DNA from: Peribacillus simplex NBRC 15720 = DSM 1321
Lineage (GTDB): Bacteria; Bacillota; Bacilli; Bacillales; DSM-1321
NCBI RefSeq assembly: GCF_002243645.1
Contig: NZ_CP017704.1
Span: 4,482,001-4,546,000 of the forward strand
DNA length: 64,000 bases
Reading direction: 5' to 3'
Part shown: one piece after another, positions 1 to 8,029 of the stretch
Layout: each line of letters begins with the position of its first letter
Numbering within the stretch: position 1 is the stretch's first letter
Translations under genes and position numbers: made by a program
The notes under the pieces: generated by a model
Told to the model about the DNA's origin: nothing
The model's database searches: none
Seen by the model: the letters and a program-made list of their open reading frames with translations, nothing else

Positions 1-118
1 TTTTTTTGTTTATTTCAGGAGAATCAGTACCATTACAATTATGAAACACGTGAGACTTCCTGAACATCTTTCTGTCTTTCGCTTCATAAAGATAAAACAA
101 TGAAAGGGGCGGAGCAGA

Positions 119-1285
119 ATGAAAGTTGTGAGCAGAAGCGGGGATGCTTTGGCATATTACAGTCAATTGTTCCAAATTCCTCAGATTTTGATTGAGGATG
201 CCAATCCCGCCATTACTGGCGGTGTTTTGCCAAATGGCGTGGAAGTACAGATACCTGGATACATTGTTCAGGAAGAGTCCCGGTTAGATATCGACTTTGC
301 CGAAATCGCTTTACAATATCACTTGCCCATCGATGGGATATTATTGATGAATCAAGATGGACAAAAACCTTTTTCCGTACCCGTCCGGGTGATGAATCCC
401 ATGATTGTCACCGACAAGCCCTATGAATATCAATCACTTCTTGACGATCTTGATATTCTATCTTTTCATTATCCCTTTATTAAGGTTGAATCGATCGGGA
501 GGAGTGTGTTGGGAAAAGAACTCCTTGAGGTCAGAATCGGTCAAGGTGATAAGATCATACATTATAACGGTTCATTCCATGCCAATGAATGGATTACTTC
601 GGCGGTTTTGATGAAATGGTTTAATGATTTTCTTCTAGCAGTAACGAATGATCATACACTATGCGGAATGGATTGTATGCCCTTCTATCGAGATATGACC
701 ATTTCGATGGTTCCAATGGTGAATCCGGATGGAGTCGAGCTTGTCCTAAAGGGGGAGGAGGCGGCAGAGGGGAAGGTTGATGTTTTAAAAATAAATAATG
801 GTAATCCTGCCTTTTATGCTTGGAAAGCCAATATCCGCGGTGTAGACCTGAATAATCAATATCCTGCCAATTGGGAGATTGAAAAGCGTAGAAAGATTCC
901 AAAATCCCCTGCCCCGAGAGATTTTCCAGGAGAGACCGCGTTATCAGAACCAGAAGCATTGGCCATGAAGGAGCTGGCAATAAGACGGAATTTTGAAAGA
1001 GTGCTTGCACTTCACACCCAGGGAAAAGAATTCTATTGGGGATATGAGGGACATGAACCTGAACAGGCAGCGAATGTTGCGAGGGAGTTTGAGGAGCGCA
1101 GCGGATATCGGGCAGTGCAATACGTGGACAGCCATGCCGGGTATAAAGATTGGTTCATTCAGGAATTCAAACGCGGCGGATTCACAATCGAACTGGGAAA
1201 GGGCATCAATCCGCTTCCGCTATCCCACTTGCCTGGTATATATAAAGATTCTGTCAAGATTTTGATGGCAGGTCTATATATGTGA
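119..1285 (+). CDS. yqgT: M14 zinc carboxypeptidase-like gamma-D-glutamyl-L-diamino acid endopeptidase
   Basis: Peptidoglycan stem-peptide hydrolase of the endopeptidase I (ENP1) type, expected to cut the gamma-D-Glu/diaminopimelate bond during spore germination or wall recycling. The 388-residue protein has an N-terminal LysM-like region (about residues 8-50, ending near the PNGVEVQIPGY stretch) followed by an M14 peptidase domain. Zinc ligands are visible as HxxE in FHANEW (His154, Glu157) and a later histidine in ALHTQG (His299); the catalytic glutamate fits IELGKG (Glu358). There is no signal peptide, which fits a spore or cytoplasmic enzyme. The ATG has GGGGCGGAG upstream. In B. subtilis yqgT also precedes yqgU. 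Confidence 0.85.
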   Translation: MKVVSRSGDALAYYSQLFQIPQILIEDANPAITGGVLPNGVEVQIPGYIVQEESRLDIDFAEIALQYHLPIDGILLMNQDGQKPFSVPVRVMNPMIVTDKPYEYQSLLDDLDILSFHYPFIKVESIGRSVLGKELLEVRIGQGDKIIHYNGSFHANEWITSAVLMKWFNDFLLAVTNDHTLCGMDCMPFYRDMTISMVPMVNPDGVELVLKGEEAAEGKVDVLKINNGNPAFYAWKANIRGVDLNNQYPANWEIEKRRKIPKSPAPRDFPGETALSEPEALAMKELAIRRNFERVLALHTQGKEFYWGYEGHEPEQAANVAREFEERSGYRAVQYVDSHAGYKDWFIQEFKRGGFTIELGKGINPLPLSHLPGIYKDSVKILMAGLYM

Positions 1286-1368
1286 TGCTTTCCTCTAAGG
1301 AATATACTTCCAAAAAAATATAAGATTATTATCCGCCACATTTTCTCTTTTTTCCTTTATAATGAAAC

Positions 1369-1406
1369 AGAGTAAGGATTCGATTGGTTTATTCCTTACT
1401 CTCTTT
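1369..1406 (+). terminator. intrinsic terminator-like hairpin downstream of yqgT
   Basis: A perfect 10-bp inverted repeat, AGAGTAAGGA (1369-1378) and TCCTTACTCT (1393-1402), is followed by a short pyrimidine run CTTTCT. It lies between yqgT and yqgU. The T tract is weak, so termination may be partial. A TATAAT hexamer lies just before it at 1358-1363 without a convincing -35. Confidence 0.5.
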
Positions 1407-1458
1407 CTAATGTCTCGCTCACAAATGCCAGGCGTTTTAGTTTTGAAGTGGGAGGTGT

Positions 1459-2631
1459 GTGGGGATTAAAGTATCCAAAGCGGCACTTTGTATGCGGCTT
1501 TCCATTTGTAAGATGTTGTGTTTCGTCCCATTATTTATCTCCACTATCCTTCTTATCTCGGCTTGTGAGCCTTCCAAGGACCTTAGTAAACCCGTAAATG
1601 ATACGGAAAAAGAACACTCCCATTCTAACCTGGAAACTTCAGTAAGCAATTTAAAGGTCCCGACTGCAGAATCGGAAAAAATTGAAGCCATTTTTGGATG
1701 GCTGGATTCTAAAACCATTTTATATTCTGTGAAGCGGGATGGTAAGGAATTATCCCAGTTGATGGCATGGAATTTGGAAACGAATGATACTTCCATATTC
1801 TATCAGCCGGCTTTTGCGTTTTCTGAAGTATCGATCAGCCCATCTGGTACGCATATTTTGTTATCGTCCTTCACCTCTTCGGGTAAAGCATCAATCACCA
1901 TACTTGATAAAACGGGAAATCCACTGTATTCCGTGGCGATACCAGCCTATGAATTAGCTTATGAGTGGAATTCATATAAAGATGGCCGGTTGTTTTTATC
2001 GAGTTTTTATGAAGATTGGACATACAACAGTTATATGTTGAACCCAGATGAACAAACAATGGAAACATTGGACTTTCCGCAGCCCTTTGCTCAATGGGCA
2101 AGTGAAAATGAATTGATGTTTCTCGATTGGGACAGGGAAGAACCTGCTTTGACGGCTCCCCTAGAAAAAAAAGCGCTGAATGAGGATGGAGCTGACAGCC
2201 TTATGCTCGATGTCATTCACTTTAAAAAAATGAAACAAGCGCTGATGACGATCCAAGTGGAGACAGAAAAAAAAGATCGGGGTACATATGCATTTTATGA
2301 TCAAACAAACAAGCCGATCTACTCTTTTTCCGTGCCACTATTGAAAAGCTTTTCAGATTGGGTGATTCCATCCTATGATTTCATTGAAAAAAACAAGGAA
2401 TTCATAACGTTTATTCCTAATGAATCAAAAGATGCGGACCAATATGAGGGAAGGTTTACCTTAACTAAATTTAATTGGGAAAAAGGCACACAAGAAGAAT
2501 TGATGAAGGACATGGAAAATGAACCATTAAGCTGTTCGCTTGATGGCAACTTCTGCTTATATGGATATCAATTTGAGAAAATCATTGATATGAAAACCCA
2601 TCAAATACAAAGATTGTTCAAACAAACATGA
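1459..2631 (+). CDS. yqgU: YqgU-like putative lipoprotein
   Basis: A 390-residue exported lipoprotein of unknown function. The N terminus has a basic start, a hydrophobic stretch (about residues 18-34) and a lipobox ending in LLISAC, so signal peptidase II should cut before Cys36. The rest is hydrophilic with repeated short strand-like segments that could form a beta-propeller; this is inference. The GTG start follows GGAGG by only 3 nt. An in-frame ATG at 1492 lacks a ribosome site, so the start is uncertain. Position after yqgT and before yqgW/yqgX matches B. subtilis yqgU. Confidence 0.7.
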   Translation: MGIKVSKAALCMRLSICKMLCFVPLFISTILLISACEPSKDLSKPVNDTEKEHSHSNLETSVSNLKVPTAESEKIEAIFGWLDSKTILYSVKRDGKELSQLMAWNLETNDTSIFYQPAFAFSEVSISPSGTHILLSSFTSSGKASITILDKTGNPLYSVAIPAYELAYEWNSYKDGRLFLSSFYEDWTYNSYMLNPDEQTMETLDFPQPFAQWASENELMFLDWDREEPALTAPLEKKALNEDGADSLMLDVIHFKKMKQALMTIQVETEKKDRGTYAFYDQTNKPIYSFSVPLLKSFSDWVIPSYDFIEKNKEFITFIPNESKDADQYEGRFTLTKFNWEKGTQEELMKDMENEPLSCSLDGNFCLYGYQFEKIIDMKTHQIQRLFKQT

Positions 2632-2642
2632 TGACCTAAAAC

Positions 2643-2668
2643 AAAAGCTCGCCGGATGGCGAGCTTTT
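2643..2668. terminator. bidirectional terminator between yqgU and yqgW
   Basis: AAAAGCTCGCC (2643-2653) and GGCGAGCTTTT (2658-2668) form an 11-bp stem with a GGAT loop. T tracts flank both sides, so it can end transcription of the convergent yqgU and minus-strand yqgW. Confidence 0.85.
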
Positions 2669-2672
2669 TTCT

Positions 2673-2846
2673 TCAATGGGCAACAGGAAAACCGCTGTTG
2701 ATGACAGTCATTACAGTGAACCAGCCAAACACGACTGCACTGCCGGCTGCAAAAATGAATCCTAAGAAGTTTCTCTTTTTTAATGAGGTAAACACAGCTG
2801 CTACTCCTAAAATAGCCACAAGTCCGAAAACAACCATTAATATCAT
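2673..2846 (-). CDS. yqgW: small DUF2759 membrane protein (YqgW-like)
   Basis: A 57-codon gene on the minus strand. The protein starts MILMVVFGLVAILGVAAVF and has two predicted membrane helices (about residues 2-18 and 28-50) separated by the basic turn SLKKRNFLG, as in DUF2759 proteins. On the minus strand a run AGGGGGG lies 6 nt before the ATG, giving a strong ribosome site. It is convergent with yqgU and shares its terminator. The overlapping plus-strand frame is a shadow. Function is unknown. Confidence 0.75.
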   Translation of the reverse strand: MILMVVFGLVAILGVAAVFTSLKKRNFLGFIFAAGSAVVFGWFTVMTVINSGFPVAH

Positions 2847-3079
2847 GTCAAACCCCCCTTTTTTCGTAATGAATACCTAATCCCTAATAATATACCCAGA
2901 GAATAAAGCAACTACCAAAAATATGTAGAAAAGATTGCATTTGTTAATATCTTAATATTTTTTCAATTATTTGTCGAGGTTTAAAAGGTGACACTTCTAT
3001 GACTTGAGTAATCTGGATTAACATTAGCAGCTTAATTAGTGTAAGATGAAGATAGAAAATCATATTGGAGTTGATGGAA

Positions 3080-3706
3080 ATGAAATGGACACAAATTCCT
3101 CTAGGCCCGCTGCAAACGAATTGTTATATAGTTTCCGATGGACAGGATTGCATCATTTTCGATCCGGGTGAAGAGCCACAGAAAATCATACAGTACATAC
3201 AAACAAAAAAATTAAAGCCTTTGGCGATTTTATTGACACATGCACATTTTGACCATATCGGTGCTCTTGATGCTATTCGAGATCATTATGGGATACCTGC
3301 ATATATTCATGAAAAAGAGGCCAAGTGGCTACTTGATCCCGCATTGAATGGTTCCCAAAACTGGTTCCCAGAAAATCCAATGCGCATGAAGCCTGCCGAT
3401 CACATCCTGGCAAATGAGCAAGAGCTTACTATTGGAGGATTCACTTTCGAAGTATTCGAAACCCCCGGACACTCACCAGGAAGCGTTTCGTATTATGCGA
3501 AGGAGCAACGTCTCCTCTTTTCAGGGGACGTCTTGTTCCAAGGAAGCGTTGGCAGAACCGATTTAATAGGCGGAAGCGAGGCAGTGCTGTTAAATAGCAT
3601 TGAAACGAAGCTGCTGACACTTTCTGATGATGCTATCGTTTTTCCTGGTCATGGGCCTGTCACGACCATTCTAGATGAAAAGAATACTAATCCCTTTTTG
3701 AGATAA
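3080..3706 (+). CDS. gloC: metallo-beta-lactamase-fold hydrolase, glyoxalase II-like GloC
   Basis: MBL-fold enzyme of the GloC/YqgX group, which hydrolyses glutathione- or bacillithiol-type thioesters. The 208-residue protein carries the THAHFDH metal motif (His54, His56, Asp58, His59), then GHSPGSV with a further histidine, SGDVLF and a C-terminal FPGHGP. ATG 3080 is chosen because GGAG (3067-3070) lies 9 nt upstream and family members start MKW; the TTG at 3065 and ATG at 3074 are too close to that site. Divergent from yqgW and followed by a strong terminator. Confidence 0.88.
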   Translation: MKWTQIPLGPLQTNCYIVSDGQDCIIFDPGEEPQKIIQYIQTKKLKPLAILLTHAHFDHIGALDAIRDHYGIPAYIHEKEAKWLLDPALNGSQNWFPENPMRMKPADHILANEQELTIGGFTFEVFETPGHSPGSVSYYAKEQRLLFSGDVLFQGSVGRTDLIGGSEAVLLNSIETKLLTLSDDAIVFPGHGPVTTILDEKNTNPFLR

Positions 3707-3714
3707 TGACTTTT

Positions 3715-3742
3715 GCAGGTGCCATATGGCATCTGCTTTTTA
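3715..3742 (+). terminator. intrinsic terminator of gloC
   Basis: GCAGGTGCC (3715-3723) and GGCATCTGC (3728-3736) pair with one G-T wobble around an ATAT loop, followed by TTTTT. Confidence 0.85.
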
Positions 3743-4070
3743 AGTTCTTAATTATGTAAAAATATTGAAATGGTTCATTTCCGGAACTATACTGAATATA
3801 AAACCGGGGTCTTCCCTAGTGTGCATGACTTTTCTGATTCTGCTCTGAAGTAAGTTGCATATATTAACATTGTTGGAAACCATCATTTTGTAATGATGCA
3901 ATCTTATGACTGCGAGATTAAAAATTTGGAATTTTGTGAACTTTAAAATTTGGTTTTGAGTATGATTGTCGATAAATAAACTTATTCATGTCAGCGCACC
4001 TAGTTTTATAAAGAAAAAGGGTAGTTTAATTTTTAATATGATGGAAGATCATGGAGACGGAGGCATTGTG
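3743..4070. other. gap between gloC and the methyltransferase gene
   Basis: About 330 bases of AT-rich DNA. I see one small hairpin (GAAATG/CATTTC near 3767-3781) and no convincing -35/-10 pair. The methyltransferase frame is open upstream to 3966 but without a ribosome site there. Confidence 0.4.
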
Positions 4071-5171
4071 TTGAAAAATCACTTGAAGGAATTGATTGCA
4101 GGCAGCCCCCAAAAAAGAATCTCCTATCATGACTATATGGATGCTGTTTTATATACGCCAAATATAGGCTACTATGCACGCGCAAAAGAGAAGATTGGCA
4201 CAAGAGGGGATTTTTATACGTCTGGCAATGTTGGGGATGCATTTGGGAGATCACTGGCCAGATGGTTCGTTTATTTGATAAAAAGTTGCGGAGTTTCACC
4301 AATAATCATCGAGGTCGGCGCAGGGGACGGTAAGCTGGCTTATGACATCCTCGTTTTCATAAAAGAAATAGAACCGCAGATATGGGACTCTCTGACTTAT
4401 ATCCTTGTGGATGGCAGTCCATTTCATAGAAAGATACAGCAAGAACGTATAGGGATATTCAAACAGGCAGTTTCTGCTGCCAGTTTAGAAAAATGGACGA
4501 ATGTAAATGGAATCGTTTTTTCAAATGAACTTTTCGACGCGTTGCCTGTACATGTCATTGAAAAGTATAAGGGAGCCCTGGTAGAGGTATTCGTCACTGA
4601 AAAGGAAGGCGATTTGGTAGAAGAGAGGGAACCTTTGGACAACCCTGACATTCTATCTTACCTTACAGAACGAACTATCACCTTAAATGAAAAACAACGA
4701 TACGAAGTTCCATTAAAAATGGTCCGTGAATATGAGAAGATCGTTTCTTGTATCGAATCGGGCATTCTCCTTACAATTGATTATGGCTATACCGATAAGG
4801 AATGGAAGGAGCCAGCTCATCTTCAAGGGAGCTTGAGGGGCTATTATCAGCATCAAATGATTAAAGATGCACTTATGTATCCTGGCGATATGGATTTGAC
4901 GACACATATCCATTTTGACACATTAATCGAGATTGGAAAAAGAAAGGATCTTTCCATTCAGGGGCTTTTTCTTCAAAATGAATTTTTGCTTAAAGCAGGG
5001 ATATTAGAGGAATTGAAGGATCATCAAGGAACTGATCCATTCTCGAAAACGGCAAAGCGTAATCGTGCAATTCGGGGGCTAATCGTTCCAGGGGGATTTA
5101 GTGAACATTTCAAAGTGTTGCTTCAATCGAAGAATTTAGCAGAAGATGTAAGAATATTTCCTGAATGGTGA
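4071..5171 (+). CDS. MidA/NDUFAF7-family SAM-dependent methyltransferase
   Basis: A 366-residue class I methyltransferase of the COG1565 (DUF185) family, related to mitochondrial NDUFAF7/MidA, which dimethylates an arginine of complex I; the bacterial substrate is not known to me. The SAM-binding motif I is EVGAGDGKLA (about residues 81-90), preceded by the family block containing YYARAKEKIGTRGDFYTSG (glycine-rich, residues about 34-52), followed by SNELFDALPVH and LTIDYGY. I chose TTG 4071 because GGAGG (4059-4063) lies 7 nt upstream; the frame extends to 3966 (TTG) and includes ATG 4038/4041 without ribosome sites. I do not recall it at this place in B. subtilis. Confidence 0.78.
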   Translation: MKNHLKELIAGSPQKRISYHDYMDAVLYTPNIGYYARAKEKIGTRGDFYTSGNVGDAFGRSLARWFVYLIKSCGVSPIIIEVGAGDGKLAYDILVFIKEIEPQIWDSLTYILVDGSPFHRKIQQERIGIFKQAVSAASLEKWTNVNGIVFSNELFDALPVHVIEKYKGALVEVFVTEKEGDLVEEREPLDNPDILSYLTERTITLNEKQRYEVPLKMVREYEKIVSCIESGILLTIDYGYTDKEWKEPAHLQGSLRGYYQHQMIKDALMYPGDMDLTTHIHFDTLIEIGKRKDLSIQGLFLQNEFLLKAGILEELKDHQGTDPFSKTAKRNRAIRGLIVPGGFSEHFKVLLQSKNLAEDVRIFPEW

Positions 5172-5179
5172 CAAGTAAA

Positions 5180-5205
5180 AACCCATGAATCAAAATTCAT
5201 GGGTT
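5180..5205. terminator. terminator between methyltransferase gene and yqgY
   Basis: Perfect 11-bp stem AACCCATGAAT (5180-5190) / ATTCATGGGTT (5195-5205). The T run is on the minus strand (forward AAAAA at 5177-5181), so it fits best as the yqgY terminator, possibly also ending the plus-strand gene. Confidence 0.75.
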
Positions 5206-5223
5206 ATGTAATATTGCTTGTTC

Positions 5224-5466
5224 TTAATGCGCAGCACCCGGAGTCATCATAAATACGCTCCAGTAGGAAAATCCTGCAAAGAAAACGGTAAGATAGGCGC
5301 CGAAAACATAAATATACATGCGCTCAGATAATTTCAAATAACTTAAAAGTACAAAAAAGATCGTTTGTGCAAAGAAAAGCAAAGACGTTTGATGCATATG
5401 GCCAAGATAAAAGAAAATTGCCATAATTCCTGTCCAAAATCCACATACTCTGAACATGCGTTCCAC
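5224..5466 (-). CDS. yqgY: DUF2626 small membrane protein YqgY
   Basis: An 80-residue integral membrane protein with two to three hydrophobic segments (about 8-24, 28-43 and 50-73) and the family-like sequence MERMFRVCGFWTGIMAIFFY at the N terminus. Members are conserved in Bacillus with unknown function. On the minus strand AAGGAGGGATTCGGGTGGA precedes the ATG. It lies downstream of the regulator gene on the same strand with an 85-nt gap, so co-transcription is possible. Confidence 0.82.
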   Translation of the reverse strand: MERMFRVCGFWTGIMAIFFYLGHMHQTSLLFFAQTIFFVLLSYLKLSERMYIYVFGAYLTVFFAGFSYWSVFMMTPGAAH

Positions 5467-5551
5467 CCGAATCCCTCCTTATGTCTAGTCGTGTACATTC
5501 TAAATAATTATAAATGAAATTGTAAGGTAATGTAAAGGATGCCTTTTGTTT

Positions 5552-6253
5552 CTATGTGAGAACCGAAGCCTGGTAAGAGCATGTTGCACAATTGGACATC
5601 ATATTTTCTAATTCCACAATATTGACATTCTCAAACAAGGCTTCGAACATACCTTTTAAAAATGAATTATGCATGGAGCAGATTGTTCCTGGCTCCACTT
5701 CAGTAACTTCCTTAAACGGGCAATTGAAGATACGGAAGTATATTTTATTTTCTTCTTCGCTTGCTTGTATTTCAGGAGATACCCCTGCGATGGTTGCCGC
5801 ATTTTTAAGCATGTTGACTTTTTCCGCAAAAGCAAGTCGATCGATCGTCGTCGAGTTCAGGGCTAGTTGCTGATTGATCAATTCCTCCCCGAATACTTTT
5901 CCCGTTTCATAAAAAGCCTGTTTTCCTTGTTCCCCTAATGTCATCATCGTCTGGATGGCAATCCTTGAAAGCAGCTGATAATTCCTATTTGGGAAATGAA
6001 GCTGAATGACTTTATCGGATAATCGATAAAGTCTGCTGGGGCGACCGCCTTTCCCGGTCTTTCGGGCATCCGATGTCAACATATCGATATCCTCAAGTTT
6101 TGACAAATGTAGACGGGCAACATTTGGATGGATGTTAAATGAATCGGCGATTTGCTGTACCGATACATCACCATGGTTGTTCACAATATGCTGATATATA
6201 TAATATCTGGTGGGATCAGCTAACACGTTTGTTATTTTTAACGTTTGTTCCAT
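5552..6253 (-). CDS. ArsR/SufR-like winged-helix regulator with C-terminal cysteine cluster
   Basis: A 233-residue predicted DNA-binding regulator. Residues 5-80 form an ArsR-like winged helix (LADPTRYYIY, VQQIADSFNIHPNVARLHL, then a GKGGRPSRLYRL wing). The C-terminal third contains Cys178, Cys192, Cys222 and Cys225 (spacing x13, x29, x2), the last pair in NCATCSY. Such sets bind an Fe-S cluster in the SufR branch of COG2345; cluster binding here is inference. It is divergent from mgsR, an Spx-like regulator, and co-directional with yqgY. Target genes are unknown; the shared upstream region suggests it might act on itself or on mgsR. Confidence 0.72.
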   Translation of the reverse strand: MEQTLKITNVLADPTRYYIYQHIVNNHGDVSVQQIADSFNIHPNVARLHLSKLEDIDMLTSDARKTGKGGRPSRLYRLSDKVIQLHFPNRNYQLLSRIAIQTMMTLGEQGKQAFYETGKVFGEELINQQLALNSTTIDRLAFAEKVNMLKNAATIAGVSPEIQASEEENKIYFRIFNCPFKEVTEVEPGTICSMHNSFLKGMFEALFENVNIVELENMMSNCATCSYQASVLT

Positions 6254-6398
6254 TACACCCTCCTGCTATTCCATAGTTTTCCTATGTTCATTATAATGCA
6301 GGCATAAAAAAATGGAATAAGAGAAAGGGCAAACTCCCTTTAGTTTAAAAAAAGTTCACATTTAAAACCGTTTTATAAAGCAAATATATATACATTTA

Positions 6399-6427
6399 TT
6401 GTACAAATATTATACAATGGTTATATA
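6399..6427 (+). promoter_or_regulatory. putative sigma-A promoter of mgsR
   Basis: TTGTAC (6399-6404) and TATATA (6422-6427) are spaced by 17 nt, 42 nt upstream of the mgsR start codon. I saw no sigma-B GTTTAA/GGGTAT pair. Confidence 0.45.
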
Positions 6428-6468
6428 GATTATTAATGTATACAAAATGTGAACGGGGAGTGATTAGT

Positions 6469-6849
6469 ATGGCACAGTTAACTTTCTTTTCGTATCCAAG
6501 TTGTACATCTTGCCGCAAAACAAAAAAATGGTTAAGGGCCAATCAAGTTTCCTTCGATGAGCGGCATTTATTCAGAGAGACTCCAACTGTAGCAGAGTTA
6601 AAAAGAATTCTTGAATTGACATCGGAAGGACTTGATGAAGTCTTAGCAACAAGAAGTGAAGCTTACAAAGACTTACAAGTTAATATTGACGAAATGATGC
6701 TTTCTGATGTCATCCAATTATTAACAAAAGAACCGAAGTTATTAAGAAGGCCCATCCTCATACACGGGGAAAAACTTGTGATTGGTCATAATGTAGACGC
6801 ATTAAGGAATTTGGTTTCCCATAGGATTGATTTGAAAATGAGCATGTGA
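6469..6849 (+). CDS. mgsR: Spx/MgsR-like ArsC-family regulator
   Basis: A 126-residue ArsC-fold protein of the Spx/MgsR group, which contacts RNA polymerase alpha and controls stress genes after thiol oxidation. The redox switch CTSC (Cys12, Cys15) follows FFSYPS as in Spx. It also has the RPILIHGEKLVIGHN segment typical of the family. ATG 6469 is preceded by GGGGAG (6455-6460) at 8 nt; the frame extends to an ATG at 6436 without a ribosome site. Position immediately before comGA matches yqgZ (mgsR) of B. subtilis, supporting MgsR rather than Spx. Confidence 0.85.
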   Translation: MAQLTFFSYPSCTSCRKTKKWLRANQVSFDERHLFRETPTVAELKRILELTSEGLDEVLATRSEAYKDLQVNIDEMMLSDVIQLLTKEPKLLRRPILIHGEKLVIGHNVDALRNLVSHRIDLKMSM

Positions 6850-6853
6850 GATG

Positions 6854-6884
6854 ATTCTCGAAGTTTTTTCGGGAATTTTTTTAT
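6854..6884 (+). terminator. terminator between mgsR and comGA
   Basis: ATTCTCG (6854-6860) pairs with CGGGAAT (6870-6876), one G-T wobble, followed by a T-rich tract to 6883. Confidence 0.65.
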
Positions 6885-6952
6885 TCTAAAGCAGGAATTT
6901 GTCGTGGATTGTCGAATCTATACAACAAGAAACATAGGAGGTGATGAATGAA

Positions 6953-8029
6953 TTGATATCGATTGAAAAGACCGCAGAAAAAATACTAACCCGTGCAGTA
7001 CAGGAATCGGCATCGGATATCCACATTTTTTTTCGCAGAGAGGGACCTCTCATCCAATTTAGGATAGACAATAAGCTTGTTCCCCAGGAAACATTATCAT
7101 TCTTTGAAGCTGAAAGGCTGATCGCTCATTTGAAGTTCCTTGCCTCGATGGATATAGGGGAGAAAAGGAGGCCCCAGAGTGGTGCCATCACCATCAATTT
7201 AGCTAACCAGGTGGTCGGACTCCGCCTTTCCACTTTACCCACTGCCCATCTCGAAAGTTTGGTCATCCGCTTAATACCCCAACAGAATATCCTTCCTCTC
7301 AAACAGTTATCCTTATTTCCAAACACCGTTCAAAAATTGATTGCACTCCTGAAGCATTCCCATGGCATGCTCATATTTACCGGTCCGACCGGCAGTGGAA
7401 AAACCACGACACTTTATTCCTTGCTTCACCATGCCCATGAAATGATCAATCGAAATATTATTACACTTGAAGATCCCATTGAAAATGTATCCCAAAAGGT
7501 ATTGCAAGTCCAAATCAATGAAAAGGCGGGCATTACGTATTCTGTCGGTCTAAAAGCTGTCCTAAGGCATGACCCTGACGTCATCATGGTTGGGGAAGTC
7601 AGGGATGCAGAAACAGCCAAAATCGCAGTGCGTGCCGCATTAACAGGTCATTTGATACTTACAACCATGCATACAAGGGACGCCCAGGGCGCCATCTCCA
7701 GGTTACTGGAGTTTGGTGTCAGCTTGCTTGAGGTTGAACAGAGTTTGATTGGCGTGACAGCACAGCGGCTGGTTGAGTTGCGATGTCTTCCATGTAAAGG
7801 GGAGTGTGCTTTAGCTTGCAAAATGACTGCCAGGAATAAAAGGGCAAGTGTATATGAATTGCTATATGGAAAAAGCCTGGCTGAGGTTCTCCGGATAATG
7901 GGAGATGAAAAGGGAAAGGCAACGGTCAGCTACCGCCAATTGAAGGATGAAATCGGAAAAGCGGTTGCGATGGGCTATGTAGATTCTCAGGAATATGAAC
8001 GGCTGGTATACCATGAAACCAAAAAGTAA
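6953..8029 (+). CDS. comGA: competence pseudopilus assembly ATPase ComGA
   Basis: GspE/PilB-type secretion ATPase that powers assembly of the competence pseudopilus for DNA uptake; cytoplasmic, membrane-associated. Walker A GPTGSGKTTT lies at about residues 144-153, followed by the Asp box (TLEDPIE), Walker B region (DVIMVGEVRD) and His box (LTTMHTRDA). A C-terminal four-cysteine set (RCLPCKGECALACK) fits the zinc motif of the family. The start is ambiguous: AGGAGG (6936-6941) is 2 nt from ATG 6944 and 11 nt from TTG 6953; TTG gives an N terminus (ISIEK) aligned with B. subtilis ComGA. First gene of comGA-GG. Confidence 0.88.
   Translation: MISIEKTAEKILTRAVQESASDIHIFFRREGPLIQFRIDNKLVPQETLSFFEAERLIAHLKFLASMDIGEKRRPQSGAITINLANQVVGLRLSTLPTAHLESLVIRLIPQQNILPLKQLSLFPNTVQKLIALLKHSHGMLIFTGPTGSGKTTTLYSLLHHAHEMINRNIITLEDPIENVSQKVLQVQINEKAGITYSVGLKAVLRHDPDVIMVGEVRDAETAKIAVRAALTGHLILTTMHTRDAQGAISRLLEFGVSLLEVEQSLIGVTAQRLVELRCLPCKGECALACKMTARNKRASVYELLYGKSLAEVLRIMGDEKGKATVSYRQLKDEIGKAVAMGYVDSQEYERLVYHETKK

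Noticed and set aside
2656-2880. 74-codon plus-strand frame after yqgU
   Set aside because: It is the shadow of the minus-strand DUF2759 gene and starts inside the terminator.
3966-4070. Longer N terminus for the MidA-family methyltransferase
   Set aside because: No ribosome site at TTG 3966 or ATG 4038/4041, whereas TTG 4071 has GGAGG at 7 nt.
6850-6940. ComK box before comGA
   Set aside because: I looked for AAAA-N5-TTTT pairs and found none good enough in the short gap; regulation by ComK is expected but not shown here.
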